A DNA stretch of 64,000 bases. Source: Buttiauxella agrestis. Its GTDB lineage: Bacteria; Pseudomonadota; Gammaproteobacteria; Enterobacterales; Enterobacteriaceae. Under the pieces are notes generated by a model. The model searched no databases. It was not told the origin of the DNA and saw only the letters and a list, made by a program, of their open reading frames with translations. The stretch lies in NCBI RefSeq assembly GCF_900446255.1, contig NZ_UIGI01000001.1, forward strand, positions 3,188,763-3,252,762, written 5' to 3'. This document shows, one piece after another, positions 17,833-28,725 of the stretch. How positions within the stretch are numbered: position 1 is the stretch's first letter; each line of letters opens with the position of its first letter. The position numbers and the translations under genes were made by a program.

Positions 17833-18987
17833 TTAGCGGGTTTGAGCGGCAGCGCTATCCGGCACTATCTGTACAGCAACACCAGGACGAACGCGCTGAA
17901 GCCCGCTGACAATCACTTTGTCACCCGGTTTAACGCCTTTAGTCACCAGCCATTTATCGCCAATCGCCTGCGGTGCAGTCACTTCACGGACTTCGGCTTT
18001 GTTGTTTTGATCAACTACCATCACCGTTGCATCTCCACGTGGATTGCGCGTCACACCCTGCTGCGGCACCAGAATCGCTTCAGGCTGAATGCCCTCGTCA
18101 ATTTTCGCGCGCACATACATCCCCGGCAGCAACTGGTGCTGCGGATTGGGGAACACGGCGCGTAAAGTGATAGAACCGGTGGTCTGATCGACCGTCACAT
18201 CAGAAAATTCCAGTTCACCGTTTAATGCATAAGGCTGGCCATCTTCCATCATCAGCTGCACAGCGGTTTTGCCATTCGCCTTTTTCAGACTTCCCTGCTC
18301 AACCGACTGTTTGAGTTGCATAAAATCATTGCTGGATTGGGTGACATCGACATAAATCGGGTCGAGTTGCTGCACCGTTGCCATTGATGAAGCCTGGCCG
18401 TTAGTCACTAACGCCCCTTCGGTGACATTCGATTTACCGATACGCCCGTCAATTGGCGAGCTGACTTTGGTGTAGGCCAGATTAATGCGCGCGTTTTCCA
18501 CTTCCGCTTTTGCCGCGGTGACTTCGGCATCGGCCTGCTGGGCATTCGCAACGGCCTGGTCGTATTCTTGTTTGCTGATGTAATTTGTCCCGAGCAGCGG
18601 TACGTAACGTTTCACCGTTAAGTGCGCGATATTCGCAGCCGCTTTAGCTTTAGCCAGTGCGCCTTGCGCACTGTTCCATGCAGCCTGATAAGGTGCCGGG
18701 TCAATCTGATAGAGCGAACTTCCCGCTTGAATATCGCTGCCTTCGACAAAATTGCGCTTCAGAATAATACCGCTGACCTGTGGGCGAACTTCTGCCACAC
18801 GGAAGGCATCGGTGCGTCCTGGAAGTTCAGTTGTCACCGCTAACGGCGCGGCTGTAACGGTATACACATTGACCTGAGGCGCAGGCATTGCTGCCTTTTC
18901 GTCACCTTTATCATTACAACCCGTTAATACACCCGCCGCTAACAACAACACGGAAGGCAGCAGGATGAACTCACCATATTTCTTCAT
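17833..18987 (-). CDS. AcrA/AcrE-like periplasmic adaptor lipoprotein
   Basis: A 384-residue membrane fusion protein. The signal ends in the lipobox LTGC (Cys near residue 24), so it is anchored to the inner membrane by lipid. [21 protein letters not shown] begins the lipoyl/barrel-sandwich part, a coiled-coil hairpin spans about residues 100-175, and [20 protein letters not shown] closes the sandwich. It bridges the RND trimer and a TolC-type channel. It lies between two RND genes: 76 bases after the frameshifted one and 13 before the intact one. It may therefore serve either pump. Confidence 0.93.
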   Translation of the reverse strand: MKKYGEFILLPSVLLLAAGVLTGCNDKGDEKAAMPAPQVNVYTVTAAPLAVTTELPGRTDAFRVAEVRPQVSGIILKRNFVEGSDIQAGSSLYQIDPAPYQAAWNSAQGALAKAKAAANIAHLTVKRYVPLLGTNYISKQEYDQAVANAQQADAEVTAAKAEVENARINLAYTKVSSPIDGRIGKSNVTEGALVTNGQASSMATVQQLDPIYVDVTQSSNDFMQLKQSVEQGSLKKANGKTAVQLMMEDGQPYALNGELEFSDVTVDQTTGSITLRAVFPNPQHQLLPGMYVRAKIDEGIQPEAILVPQQGVTRNPRGDATVMVVDQNNKAEVREVTAPQAIGDKWLVTKGVKPGDKVIVSGLQRVRPGVAVQIVPDSAAAQTR

Positions 18988-19063
18988 TACTATTCCTTAA
19001 AGCTTGATTCTTAAAGTAAAGACCTGTCGCCGTCAGACGCATTCCACCGGCGGCGTATTCCTG

Positions 19064-22000
19064 TTATTTCGACTTTCCAAAACGGCGGCTGATGACCACA
19101 AAGAACACCGGAACAAAAAAGACCGCCAATAGCGTGGCGGAAACCATCCCGCCCATCACGCCCGTACCCACGGCATTTTGCGCACCACTCCCCGCTCCGC
19201 TGCTGATGACTAACGGCATTACGCCGAGAATAAAGGCCAGGGAAGTCATCAGAATCGGACGCAGGCGCATGCGTACCGCGTCGAGCGTTGCCTCGATTAA
19301 CCCTTTGCCTTCTTTGTCCATCAGGTCTTTGGCAAACTCGACAATCAGAATGGCGTTTTTGGCCGACAGGCCGATGGTGGTCAGTAGCCCAACCTGGAAA
19401 TAAACGTCGTTATTTAATCCGCGCAATGTGGCGGCAAGCAGCGCTCCGATGACGCCAAGCGGCACTACCAGCATGACCGAGAAAGGAATGGACCAGCTTT
19501 CATAAAGGGCCGCCAGACACAAGAAAACGACGAGCAAAGAGATGGCGTAAAGGGCTGGGGCCTGGTTGCCGGATAAGCGCTCCTGATAAGACATGCCTGT
19601 CCAGTCGAAGCCAATTCCGCTCGGCAATTTCGTCGCCAGATCTTCCATCAACAACATGGCTTCACCGGTACTTTTACCCGGCGTCGCTTCACCGAGGATT
19701 TCCATGGACGGCAGGCCGTTGTAACGCTCCAGGCGCGGTGAACCATAAATCCAACGCGCGCTGGCAAAGGCTGAAAACGGCACCATTTGCCCGCTACTGC
19801 CGCGCACATACCAACTGTTAATATCCTGCGGTAACATACGGCTGGACGCCCGGCCCTGCAGGTAGACTTTTTTCACTCGCCCGTGGTCGATGAAGTCATT
19901 GACGTAGGTGCTACCCAGACCAGTAGCAATAGTCTGGTTAATATCAGAAATGCTCACGCCCAGTGACTGCGCTTTTTCCTGATCAACTTCCAGCTTGAAT
20001 TGCGGTGTGTCTTCGAGACCGTTCGGGCGCACTCGCACCAGCATATCCGGGCGTTTTGAAATCATGCCCAGTAACTGATTTCGCGCCTGTGTCAGCGCAT
20101 TGTGCCCAAGGCTCGCCTGGTCGATTAGCTCAAAATCAAAGCCCGTTGCCGTGCCCAACTCGGTAATGGCGGGCAGATTGAACGCGAAGACCATGCCATC
20201 ATGAATTTTGCTAAACGCCCGGGTGGCGCGCCCTACAATCGCGGTGACTTCATTTTCTTTCCCAGGACGCTTGTCCCAGTCTTTCAGTCGCACAAACGCC
20301 AGGCCGTTATTCTGGCCCTTGCCGCTAAAGCTAAATCCGTTAACGGTAAACACGGATTCAACGTTTGCCGATTCATGGGTCAGATAGTAATTGGTGATCT
20401 GGTCCATGATTTTTTCAGTTCTGGCCTGAGTCGCTCCCGCAGGCAGCGTAACCATCGTCAGGAACACGCCCTGATCTTCTTCCGGTAAAAATGAGGTGGG
20501 TAAATGAAGGAACAGCGCCACCATCCCCCCACAAGCAGTACATAAAGCACCATATACCGGCCAGTGCGACGCAGAATTTGCTTCACGCTGTCGGTGTAAT
20601 GTTGGGTACTTTGCTCAAAACGCGCGTTAAACCAGCCGAACAGTCCGGTAGTTTTCCCGTGGCTGCCTTTGGCAACCGGTTTGAGCAAGGTCGCGCAAAG
20701 TGCAGGCGTCAGAATCAGAGCAACCAGCACCGAAAGCGCCATCGCAGAAACGATAGTTATCGAGAACTGGCGGTAGATAACCCCGGTAGAACCGCCAAAA
20801 AATGCCATCGGAATAAACACCGCCGACAGCACCATCGCAATCCCGACTAATGCCCCCTGAATTTGCCCCATTGATTTTTGCGTAGCTTCTTTCGGCGGCA
20901 GTCCTTCTTCTACCATCACGCGCTCAACGTTTTCCACCACCACAATGGCATCGTCCACCAGCAAACCAATCGCCAGCACCATGCCGAACATCGTGAGCGT
21001 GTTGATGGAATAGCCAAACGCTGCGAGGATAGAAAAAGTACCCAGTAACACTACCGGCACAGCAATCGTGGGAATTAACGTGGCGCGGAAGTTCTGTAAA
21101 AACAGGTACATCACCAGGAAAACCAGCACGATGGCTTCAAGCAATGTTTTGAAGACTTCGCGAATAGAGATTTTGACAAACGGCGTGGTGTCGTAGGTAT
21201 AAACCACCGTCAAGCCATGTGGGAAATAGGGTTCGAGTTTGGCCATCTGCGCCTGCACCGCTTTGGCGGTATCCAGCGCATTCGCACCGGTGGCTAATTT
21301 TATGCCCAGGCCAGCGGCGGGTTTACCGTTGTAGCGCGCAATAACGTTGTAGTTTTCGCCGCCCAATTCGATGCGCCCGACATCGTGCAATTCGACTTTC
21401 GCCCCGTCTGGTCTCACTTTTAACAGGACATGACCAAACTGCTCGGGGTCACGCAAGCGCGTCTGGGCAATAATAGATGCGTTGAGCTGCTGGCCTGGAA
21501 TGGCGGGAGTACCGCCAAGTTGCCCGGCGGCGACCTGCGCGTTCTGGGTTTTAATCTGGTTAATGACATCGAGCGTTGTGAGCTGATATTTATTCAGTTG
21601 GTTCGGATCAAGCCAGATACGCATGGCGTACTGCGCACCAAAAAGCTGTACATCCCCGACACCTGCCGTACGGCTAATAGGATCTTTGATATTCGAGGAA
21701 ATATAGTCGGCAATATCATCCTGACTCATGCTGCCATCTTGCGAGATAAACCCGGCAACCATCAGGAAACTGCTGGAGGATTTCTTAACACTGATCCCCT
21801 GCTGCTGGACTTCCTGCGGCAATAAAGGCATCGCGAGCTGAAGTTTATTTTGCACCTGAACCTGAGCGATATCCGGATCGGTGCCGGATTTAAAGGTCAG
21901 CGTGACCGTCACACTGCCTGAGGCATCGCTCGTCGAGGACATATACATCAGGTTATCGAGGCCGTTCATATTTTGCTCGATAACCTGCGTCACCGTATCC

Positions 22001-22173
22001 TGAACGGTACTGGCATCCGCACCGGGATACGTTGCGTTAATCGCTACCGCTGGCGGGGCTATTGTTGGGTACTGCGCCACTGGCAAATTGATGATGGACA
22101 GAACCCCCGCCAACATCAAAATGATGGCCAGCACCCAGGCAAATATGGGGCGCTCGATAAAAAACTTCGCCAT
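19064..22173 (-). pseudogene. AcrB/AcrF-like RND transporter with one-base frameshift
   Basis: Two overlapping frames together encode a full RND pump closely similar to the intact one at 14706-17819. The 5' part (from 22173) is normal to about residue 547, in membrane segment 7, then runs into 24 aberrant residues ending at 20458. The 3' part resumes as [20 protein letters not shown] at 20524. The break falls at a run of six C at 20526-20531 (six G on the coding strand). The span is 3110 bases; adding one base gives exactly 1036 residues plus stop. Both halves are otherwise well conserved, including [17 protein letters not shown]. It may be a recent pseudogene, a phase-variable gene, a gene needing -1 frameshifting on GGGGGGA, or a sequencing error. 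It is the first gene of the efflux operon. Confidence 0.85.
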
Positions 22174-22449
22174 GGAGAAATTTCCCTGTTAAAGGTTTTA
22201 ACCCAACGCACCTGCAACTCGAAAGACGTGGGGTATAACTCTGTAATGGATATAGAGAAAAGGAGCTTAACAGAGGCTTTATCGATTAATGATTCATGCT
22301 TGTATGTATAATCTTATATTCCAGGACTAGACATCAAAAACTTTAAAGCACACAATAATTCTCGGTTTTATTAATCGAACTAAGAATAGAAAAATAATAT
22401 TTAAACCTGTTAATTCTTGTAACTAATATCCATAAAGAGTTAATTACCT
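22174..22449. promoter_or_regulatory. Divergent control region between RND operon and TetR regulator
   Basis: These 276 non-coding bases hold the promoters of the efflux operon and of the TetR gene. Around 22285-22310, the half-site TGTATGTA (22301-22308) is identical to the right arm of the E. coli AcrR operator, while the left arm is degenerate. This is the best candidate repressor site but the dyad is weak. Confidence 0.5.
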
Positions 22450-23067
22450 ATGGCCCGAAAAACAAAAGCCGATGCGTTAAAAACGCGTCAGCATCTTCTT
22501 GATGTCGCAATCACACTATTTGCTAAAAATGGCGTCTCCACAACGACCCTAGCCGACATAGCAGATGCAGCGGGGATGACCCGCGGCGCGATTTACTGGC
22601 ACTTTGACAGCAAGGTTTCACTGTTTAATGAAATCTGGAATATTCAGTCGTGTATCGCATTGGAAATAAGGCGAAAACTCAAAATCCAGAACCCGGATAA
22701 TGATTTAAAACTATTACGTGAAATCATAATTGAGACATTAAAATTCATTTCGACCGATCGCCGCCAACATGAACTCCTACAAATTCTTTACCATACGTGC
22801 GAATTCAATGGGGAAATGTACTCAGAGCGAGAAATAAGAGAGCGCTATTGGTTTAATCGGGAAAGAATGAAAAAGTTATTGCGCAATTGTATTTCAAAAG
22901 GGCAAATCCCTGTTAATACCAATGTCGAATTGACGATAACCATTGTTCACGGTTATCTGAGTGGGATAGTCAAAAATTGGCTGATGCAGCCGGAGAATCT
23001 CAATCTTTACGAGCAGGCTCCGGACGTTGTCGATAGCCTTATTGCGATGCTCACGAAATCTGCGTGA
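22450..23067 (+). CDS. AcrR/AcrS-like TetR-family repressor
   Basis: A 205-residue TetR-family regulator. The N-terminal helix-turn-helix contains TTLADIADAAGMTRGAIYWHF, shared in form with AcrR and AcrS. The C-terminal ligand domain has KFISTDRRQHELLQILYHTC, resembling the AcrR drug-binding core. It is divergent from the efflux operon and most likely represses it, being released by pump substrates. The codon use is more A+T rich than neighbouring core genes, which suggests acquisition or faster divergence. Confidence 0.88.
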   Translation: MARKTKADALKTRQHLLDVAITLFAKNGVSTTTLADIADAAGMTRGAIYWHFDSKVSLFNEIWNIQSCIALEIRRKLKIQNPDNDLKLLREIIIETLKFISTDRRQHELLQILYHTCEFNGEMYSEREIRERYWFNRERMKKLLRNCISKGQIPVNTNVELTITIVHGYLSGIVKNWLMQPENLNLYEQAPDVVDSLIAMLTKSA

Positions 23068-23080
23068 GTCTGTGATAAGT

Positions 23081-23159
23081 GTCGGATGACGCTGCGCTTA
23101 TCCGACCTACCTGTTTCAGGGAGTGTTGCGTGGTGGATAAGCCGCAGGCGTCATCCACC
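23081..23159. repeat. REP-type palindromic repeat pair
   Basis: GTCGGATGACGCTGCGCTTATCCGACC is followed after a short spacer by an inverted partner GGTGGATAAGCCGCAGGCGTCATCC. It resembles enterobacterial REP/BIME units and lies between the converging TetR and chbG genes. Confidence 0.75.
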
Positions 23160-23168
23160 ACCAAAATA

Positions 23169-23930
23169 TTACAAATCGTTGAACGTTCCCAGGCGATATC
23201 CACGCTCCGCAATCGCGTATTTAAGCGAAGGCGAGGTCAGCACATCCAGTTCCGCCAGACGCGGGTAACAGTACTTGCTGGCCAGTATCGTGTTATCAAT
23301 AAAGGACGGGTGGCACATAATCTCCAGTGACTGCTCGCCGCGCGCTGTTGATCTTTCCAGGGTTTCGAGGAAAAGCGTTTCGGAAATGGCATCGCCATAA
23401 AAGCCGCTATCGAACCCTTTGGGAGTCTTCACACCAACACATTCAAGCTCAGCCGGTAACGCGGCATCGTAGTCGAAACGAATCGCCACGCCCTTCTCTT
23501 TGGCAAATGCTTCAACGATTGGATAAATCTGCGGGATCATATGCACGTGGTGGTGGCTGTCGAGATGCGTTGGCATGCGGCCAAACAACTCGATAAATCT
23601 CGCAAACTGGCATTCCAGCTCATGCTCAATTTCCGCCAGCACCAGGGAGCCTTCTTCGGCGCGCTGCCAAATCCATTTACCCAGTTCACCCTTTTCATCT
23701 ACCAGGCCTGGCATAGCAGATAAAGGCCGACCTAGTGTCAACACAAAGTGCATGCCAATCGCCAAACCTGGATGTTTCGCACTCAGCGCCACCGCATGTT
23801 CAATACCTGAGGCGTTAACCATAGCGGTGGTCGAAGTCACAACCCCGTGGGTGAATGCGTCAATAATCCCGTAATTCTGAGCCTTACATAGCCCAAAATC
23901 ATCCGCGTTAACAATTAATAACTTGTCCAT
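23169..23930 (-). CDS. chbG: Chitooligosaccharide deacetylase ChbG (YdjC family)
   Basis: A 253-residue YdjC-family deacetylase. [18 protein letters not shown] at the N-terminus holds the metal-binding Asp, and [17 protein letters not shown] near residue 120 holds the catalytic His cluster. It removes one acetyl group from diacetylchitobiose-6-phosphate, a step needed for both ChbR induction and ChbF hydrolysis. It is the last gene of the chb operon, 44 bases after chbF. At 253 residues it is close to the 249 of E. coli. Confidence 0.93.
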   Translation of the reverse strand: MDKLLIVNADDFGLCKAQNYGIIDAFTHGVVTSTTAMVNASGIEHAVALSAKHPGLAIGMHFVLTLGRPLSAMPGLVDEKGELGKWIWQRAEEGSLVLAEIEHELECQFARFIELFGRMPTHLDSHHHVHMIPQIYPIVEAFAKEKGVAIRFDYDAALPAELECVGVKTPKGFDSGFYGDAISETLFLETLERSTARGEQSLEIMCHPSFIDNTILASKYCYPRLAELDVLTSPSLKYAIAERGYRLGTFNDL

Positions 23931-23974
23931 TGTCGCCTCGCGAGGTGCCTTCCCTTTGCAGGGAAGGCTTCCGG

Positions 23975-25318
23975 TTATTTAAGTGCAGCAATCGCCTGTG
24001 CGAAGTTTGGCAGATTCGCTTCGTGCGCCAGCAGCAAGTCGCGAGCAATTTTCTCTGCGTCTTTATCAGAATGAATCAACGGGCTTAAGTTGAGCGCCAG
24101 CAGAACATCGTTAAAGTTACCGCTCAGAGCCGCTTCACTTGCCGCAACTTCAAAGCCTTTGATGGTGTAAATCAGGCCCAGCACTTTTTCGTCAAAATGC
24201 GTAATGCGCGGAGTTGGTGTTGCACCATCGCGACCAATAGTACAGGTCATTTCAACCGCCCAGTCTGCCGGAATATTATCTACATGACCATGATGCGGCA
24301 CGTTAACGTAATGCTCGCTTTGCTTGTCGTTGTAGATATCGCTGATGACTTCGCAAGCCGCGTCAGAATAGTAAGCACCGCCACGCAGTTCCAGCTCTTT
24401 TGGTTTCACGTTCAAAGCAGGATCTTTGTAAAGCTCGAACAGTTGTTTCTCAACTTTCTGAACAACCGTGGCACGCGCGCCACCTTTGTAGAACTCGCCC
24501 ATTTCGATGGCCAGCATCTCTTTTTGCTTGAAGTAGTACAGCAAATAAGAGCACGGCAACAAGCGCAGGGAACGGATCAGGCCTTCACTGAACGGCAAGT
24601 CAAAGATGTTTTTGACCGAACCCGCAGTCAGCGTGCCGGATGCAACGCCATCAAGCAGTTCGTCGAAACGAGAGGTGCCGTTTACGATGACATCTTTGAT
24701 GAACACCATGTGGTTCAGGCCGAACAGATCGATATTGAGTTCATCAGTCGGAGCAAGTTTCAATACATCTTTAATGAACATCTTCATGCCCACAGGGATG
24801 TTACAAACGCCAATGAACTTCTTGAAATCGGTGTGGCGATAAACCGCCTCGGTGACCATACCGGCCGGGTTGGTAAAGTTGATAACCCACGCGTCTGGGC
24901 AGATTTCTTTCACATCATTAATGATGTCGAAAATCACCGGAATAGTACGCAGGCCTTTGAACAAGCCGCCAGCACCGTTAGTTTCCTGGCCCAAATAGCC
25001 GTAGCTTAACGGGATACGTTCATCGAGTTCACGAGCTTTCAACTGCCCGACACGCAATTGCGTGGTAACGAAATCGGCATCAACCAGCGCTTCGCGACGA
25101 TCGAGGGTTTTATACAGTGCAATCGGCACACCCGCGCGCTCAATCATGCGTAAGCAAAGATCAAAGATAATATCTTGCTTCTCTTTTCCAGCTTCAACAT
25201 CAACCAGCCATAATTCAGTGATCGGCAACTCTTCGTAACGTTTAATAAAACCTTCGAGTAATTCAGGTGTATAGCTGCTACCACCACCGATTGTGACGAC
25301 TTTCAATTTTTTACTCAT
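23975..25318 (-). CDS. chbF: 6-phospho-beta-glucosidase ChbF (GH4)
   Basis: A 447-residue glycoside hydrolase family 4 enzyme. [18 protein letters not shown] is the NAD-binding start, [17 protein letters not shown] and GVCNIPVGM bind substrate and the divalent metal (Cys), and GLNHMVF completes the site. It uses NAD+ and Mn2+ to split monodeacetylated chitobiose-6-phosphate (and cellobiose-6-phosphate) in the cytosol. It is flanked by chbR upstream and chbG downstream, as in E. coli. Confidence 0.95.
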   Translation of the reverse strand: MSKKLKVVTIGGGSSYTPELLEGFIKRYEELPITELWLVDVEAGKEKQDIIFDLCLRMIERAGVPIALYKTLDRREALVDADFVTTQLRVGQLKARELDERIPLSYGYLGQETNGAGGLFKGLRTIPVIFDIINDVKEICPDAWVINFTNPAGMVTEAVYRHTDFKKFIGVCNIPVGMKMFIKDVLKLAPTDELNIDLFGLNHMVFIKDVIVNGTSRFDELLDGVASGTLTAGSVKNIFDLPFSEGLIRSLRLLPCSYLLYYFKQKEMLAIEMGEFYKGGARATVVQKVEKQLFELYKDPALNVKPKELELRGGAYYSDAACEVISDIYNDKQSEHYVNVPHHGHVDNIPADWAVEMTCTIGRDGATPTPRITHFDEKVLGLIYTIKGFEVAASEAALSGNFNDVLLALNLSPLIHSDKDAEKIARDLLLAHEANLPNFAQAIAALK

Positions 25319-25427
25319 GAGGACTCCGGTACAAGTTTATTGCACTGTAAATTAAGACAGCGATATAGATGTATTATTGAGGATTATATTTAACCCTCAC
25401 TAATACATTTACAGAATATTTAATAAC

Positions 25428-26264
25428 TCACTTAATGCTGTATAACTGCTTCCGATAATGCTGCGGCGTAAAAGAAGTTAACTTCTTAAAGTTTTTAATA
25501 AACATACTGGCACTGCTGTAACCAGATTCGAAAGCAATATCGGTAACAGAATAGTTCGTGATCTCCAGCTGTTTCTTGGCAAAATCAATTCTTATCTCAT
25601 TGATAATTTGCATCGGTGTTTTGCTGTAATGGCGTTGTGTGGCGCGCGTTAAATACTCTTGCGACTTACCCGATAGCTCCACCATATTCACTAAGGCTTT
25701 ATCACCAAACATCGATTTGCCATGCATCTGCTCGACGGTATTTTTCAGCCAGACCGGAATATCTCCGCCTGACTCTGATTCTTTATGATGGCGCAGACGA
25801 TTCACAATATAAAACGTCACCATCTCAAGAAATTCACTAAATTCGCCCTGACGGAAATTTAATGACGCCGTCACAGATTCAATATATGTCAGAAATTCAT
25901 TCTTAATCTGATAAACCTGTGAAGCAATAAAACAAGCTGGAAATAACGGTAAATAATGCTGTTCAAAGAAAGCCTTGCTGATACCGACATTCAGGATTCT
26001 GGTCGCACCAAAATCATAAAAACTTTGATGGTAAGAACCGAGCGGGATGAAAACAAAACTCCCTCTTTCCAGCAGCACACGTTTACCGTTGATTTCCTGA
26101 TAATAACGTCCTGTTAGCACCACCGTGAATTCATAATAATCATGCTGGTGCAGCCCGGAGACACTTTCGACTTTGTTGTGGATGAACATGTGGAAATGTT
26201 GACCATCAAAAAGTTGACTCTCGCGAGCGGTATTGATTTCCATACTGATTACCGGTGGCTGCAT
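25428..26264 (-). CDS. chbR: AraC-family chitobiose operon regulator ChbR
   Basis: A 278-residue AraC-type dual regulator. The N-terminal cupin domain carries [20 protein letters not shown], and two C-terminal helix-turn-helix motifs end in [20 protein letters not shown]. In E. coli ChbR represses the operon with NagC when no sugar is present, and activates it with CRP when deacetylated chitobiose-6-phosphate appears. Its position inside the operon (between chbA and chbF) is the standard one. Confidence 0.94.
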   Translation of the reverse strand: MQPPVISMEINTARESQLFDGQHFHMFIHNKVESVSGLHQHDYYEFTVVLTGRYYQEINGKRVLLERGSFVFIPLGSYHQSFYDFGATRILNVGISKAFFEQHYLPLFPACFIASQVYQIKNEFLTYIESVTASLNFRQGEFSEFLEMVTFYIVNRLRHHKESESGGDIPVWLKNTVEQMHGKSMFGDKALVNMVELSGKSQEYLTRATQRHYSKTPMQIINEIRIDFAKKQLEITNYSVTDIAFESGYSSASMFIKNFKKLTSFTPQHYRKQLYSIK

Positions 26265-26276
26265 AGGGACTCCAAC

Positions 26277-26624
26277 TTATTTTATTTTTTCGTGAAGCTC
26301 AATAAGTTCTGTCACCAGCTCGCGCGCCAGCATAGAAGTCATCAGGTGGTCTTGCGCATGAACCAGCACCAGGCTGACTTTGGTTTTGCCTTCGCCCTGG
26401 TCACCTTCAATCAGTTTGGTTTGCACCAGGTGTGCTTCATTCAGTGCTTCGCGCGACTGTGCCATCAACTCCCAGGCTTTTTCAAAATCGCCAGTTTTAG
26501 CGATTTTCAGTGCGGCGTATGCAAGGCTGCGAGCCTGGCCTGAATTGATGATTAAACCCATAACCACTTCTTCAAGATCGTTAGTATCGACTTCGTTATC
26601 GACTACGTTTTCTAAATCAAACAT
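26277..26624 (-). CDS. chbA: Chitobiose PTS component IIA (ChbA)
   Basis: A 115-residue PTS IIA of the lactose/cellobiose family. The start MFDLENVVDN at 26624 was chosen; a longer upstream reading is unrelated to the family. EEVVMGLIINSGQARSLAYA and KVSLVLVHAQDHLM carry the trimer core and the phosphorylated His (in VHAQDH). It takes phosphate from HPr and passes it to ChbB. It lies 12 bases from chbR and 67 from chbC. Confidence 0.95.
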   Translation of the reverse strand: MFDLENVVDNEVDTNDLEEVVMGLIINSGQARSLAYAALKIAKTGDFEKAWELMAQSREALNEAHLVQTKLIEGDQGEGKTKVSLVLVHAQDHLMTSMLARELVTELIELHEKIK

Positions 26625-26691
26625 CAAATTCTCTCCCGGTAAATTTAAAGTGGTTGGGGACAGGGGGGCCATCCCCAACCAAAACTTAAGA

Positions 26692-28050
26692 TCAGAATTT
26701 CAGTGCGTTAGCAATATCTTCTTCGCTTTCTTCTTCTTCGATGACAGCCTGTGCTTTGTTAGACAGGATAACGAACGGTATGTAGACACATGTCGCGACA
26801 CCCAGGTTGAACAGCGCAACTAACAGAGCCGCGATACTGCCGTTACTGTTAAAGAAGGCACCCAGGCCGGTTGGCATAGTCCACGGAGCCAGGTTAGTGA
26901 CCGGTGGAATAATCCCCAGAGAGTAAGCCGCAAGCGTAATGGCTGCCAGAATCGGCTGAACCAGTACGAACGGGATAAACATAACCGGGTTCATGATGAT
27001 TGGCAGACCGAACAGGATAGGTTCGTTAATCTGGAAGATGCCTGAAGGCAGTGCCAGTTTCGCCACCTGACGGTGATCTGCACGACGTGAAACCATGAAG
27101 ATTGCGATAATCAAGCCAAGCGTCGCACCAGAACCACCCAACAGGATGTAGGAGTCGAGCATTGGTTTCGCCCAGAAGTGGAACTGTTTACCCGCGTCAA
27201 GTGCCGCTTGTACAGAGCCGTACTGGTTGTATATTGCAATGTTTTCCAGCGCCCATGGAGTCATGATGCCGTTGTCCAGCGCGGTCAGCGCCAGTGAACC
27301 ATGCACACCGAAGAACCACAGCAGGGAGTTGAAGATAACGTACGCCCAACCCACTACCGCACCCATCGACGCCAGCGGCGTAGAGATGGAGTCCATAATG
27401 ATCTGGTGGAAGTTGCTACCGTGGTTTGCCAACAGCCAGGAAATAATCCCGAAAATAGACAGGATAATAAAACCTGGAATTAATGCAGAGAAGGAACGCG
27501 AAACCGAAGTCGGTACGCTATCTGGCAAAGTAATAACCCAATTGCGGCGGATAACAAAAGTAAATAGTTCCGCGACAACCAGACCAATAACAATACCGGA
27601 AATAATATTCTGACCGCCTAACCAGTTAGCGCCGACAGCATATGCTTCGCCAACACTATATGGAGTAACAGTCATAAATGCCGCTACGGATAATAAACCG
27701 GCTGCAAGTGGGTCAACTTTACGTTCTTCAGCAAGCGCCATACCAATGAAAAAAGGCGCCATTAGCGACATAATACCTAACGTACCGTTATATACGTTGC
27801 CGCCAATGGCTTTTAACCCATTAAGGGTTTCAATGGTCGAGGGGTCTAAACGAATACCTAAAGAATAGAAAAATGAACCTGCACCAAAACTCAGAAATAC
27901 GTTATTAATTAATACAAACATGGCACCGGCAAGTGTCAATGGCATTAATTTGATGAAACCATTTTTAATTGCGTTGACGTGCGGTTGCTTCCCAATTTTC
28001 ACTGCGAAAGGAAGCAATATCTTTTCAAGTGAATCAATGACTTTACTCAT
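26692..28050 (-). CDS. chbC: Chitobiose PTS permease IIC (ChbC)
   Basis: A 452-residue membrane permease of the PTS lactose/cellobiose family with about ten membrane segments. [20 protein letters not shown] is the conserved sugar-binding region. It carries N,N'-diacetylchitobiose across the inner membrane while ChbB phosphorylates it. The length equals that of E. coli ChbC. It lies between chbB and chbA. Confidence 0.95.
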   Translation of the reverse strand: MSKVIDSLEKILLPFAVKIGKQPHVNAIKNGFIKLMPLTLAGAMFVLINNVFLSFGAGSFFYSLGIRLDPSTIETLNGLKAIGGNVYNGTLGIMSLMAPFFIGMALAEERKVDPLAAGLLSVAAFMTVTPYSVGEAYAVGANWLGGQNIISGIVIGLVVAELFTFVIRRNWVITLPDSVPTSVSRSFSALIPGFIILSIFGIISWLLANHGSNFHQIIMDSISTPLASMGAVVGWAYVIFNSLLWFFGVHGSLALTALDNGIMTPWALENIAIYNQYGSVQAALDAGKQFHFWAKPMLDSYILLGGSGATLGLIIAIFMVSRRADHRQVAKLALPSGIFQINEPILFGLPIIMNPVMFIPFVLVQPILAAITLAAYSLGIIPPVTNLAPWTMPTGLGAFFNSNGSIAALLVALFNLGVATCVYIPFVILSNKAQAVIEEEESEEDIANALKF

Positions 28051-28136
28051 TTGTAATTTCCTTTATTGCCGCAAGAGTCTTGCGGCCAGGTTGTGTAAGG
28101 TCGTTCTTTGACGGAAAAATAAAACAAAATAAAAAG

Positions 28137-28463
28137 TTAGTTGTTTGCTGCTGCTTTCTTGATCGATGCGACTGCTGCTTTCAGCACGCCTAACCCATCA
28201 ATTTTGCCGTACATTGCCGAATCAATAACTTCTACCGGCTTGCCTGGTAATACTTTTTGAATTTCTGGCAGCATGTAAGCGATTTGCGGCCCAAGTAATA
28301 CCAAATCCGCATCTTTGCCCTTTTCAGCAGCCAGAGTTTCAGGCCAGGCTTCGATAATCACCGGTACTTCATACTTCTCTGCCTGTGCCTTCATTTTTGA
28401 TACCAGTAATGAGGTGGACATTCCGGCAGAACAAAATAGGTAGATACGTCTTTTAGTCGTCAT
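28137..28463 (-). CDS. chbB: Chitobiose PTS component IIB (ChbB)
   Basis: A 108-residue PTS IIB of the lactose/cellobiose family. [17 protein letters not shown] near residue 7 contains the phosphorylated Cys in a P-loop-like turn. The ATG at 28463 was chosen over a longer reading. It is the first gene of the operon chbBCARFG; the promoter must lie in the 262 bases before phoH. Confidence 0.94.
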   Translation of the reverse strand: MTTKRRIYLFCSAGMSTSLLVSKMKAQAEKYEVPVIIEAWPETLAAEKGKDADLVLLGPQIAYMLPEIQKVLPGKPVEVIDSAMYGKIDGLGVLKAAVASIKKAAANN

Positions 28464-28635
28464 AATAAATTCCTCACGTTGCAACAGTCTGCATGTCGGA
28501 TATCAGCACAACCCACGCCTGCAAAAGGGACTGATTGGAAAGTTCTGATTGTTTCTGGTTGAAAGAAGTATACGGCAACAATCTGGCGGGGAATAATAAC
28601 GCAGGACTTAAAATTGTCTCTCCTTGACCATCCGT

Positions 28636-28651
28636 TTTGATACCCTTCACA
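28636..28651 (-). promoter_or_regulatory. Candidate CRP site upstream of chbB
   Basis: The minus strand reads TGTGA, six bases, TCAAA: one perfect and one near-perfect CRP half-site, 173 bases before chbB. CRP activates chb in E. coli. A NagC box and a ChbR site are expected nearby but could not be identified with confidence. Confidence 0.4.
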
Positions 28652-28674
28652 TTTTGGGTAAATAATTCGCGCAA

Positions 28675-28704
28675 AGAAAAAAGCCCAAACAGTGTTTGGG
28701 CTTT
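28675..28704 (-). terminator. Terminator after phoH
   Basis: GCCCAAAC-ACT-GTTTGGGC hairpin followed on the minus strand by TTTTTT, 22 bases past the phoH stop. It separates phoH from the chb operon read in the same direction. Confidence 0.9.
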
Positions 28705-28725
28705 ACAATTCAGTGACACCAGAAA

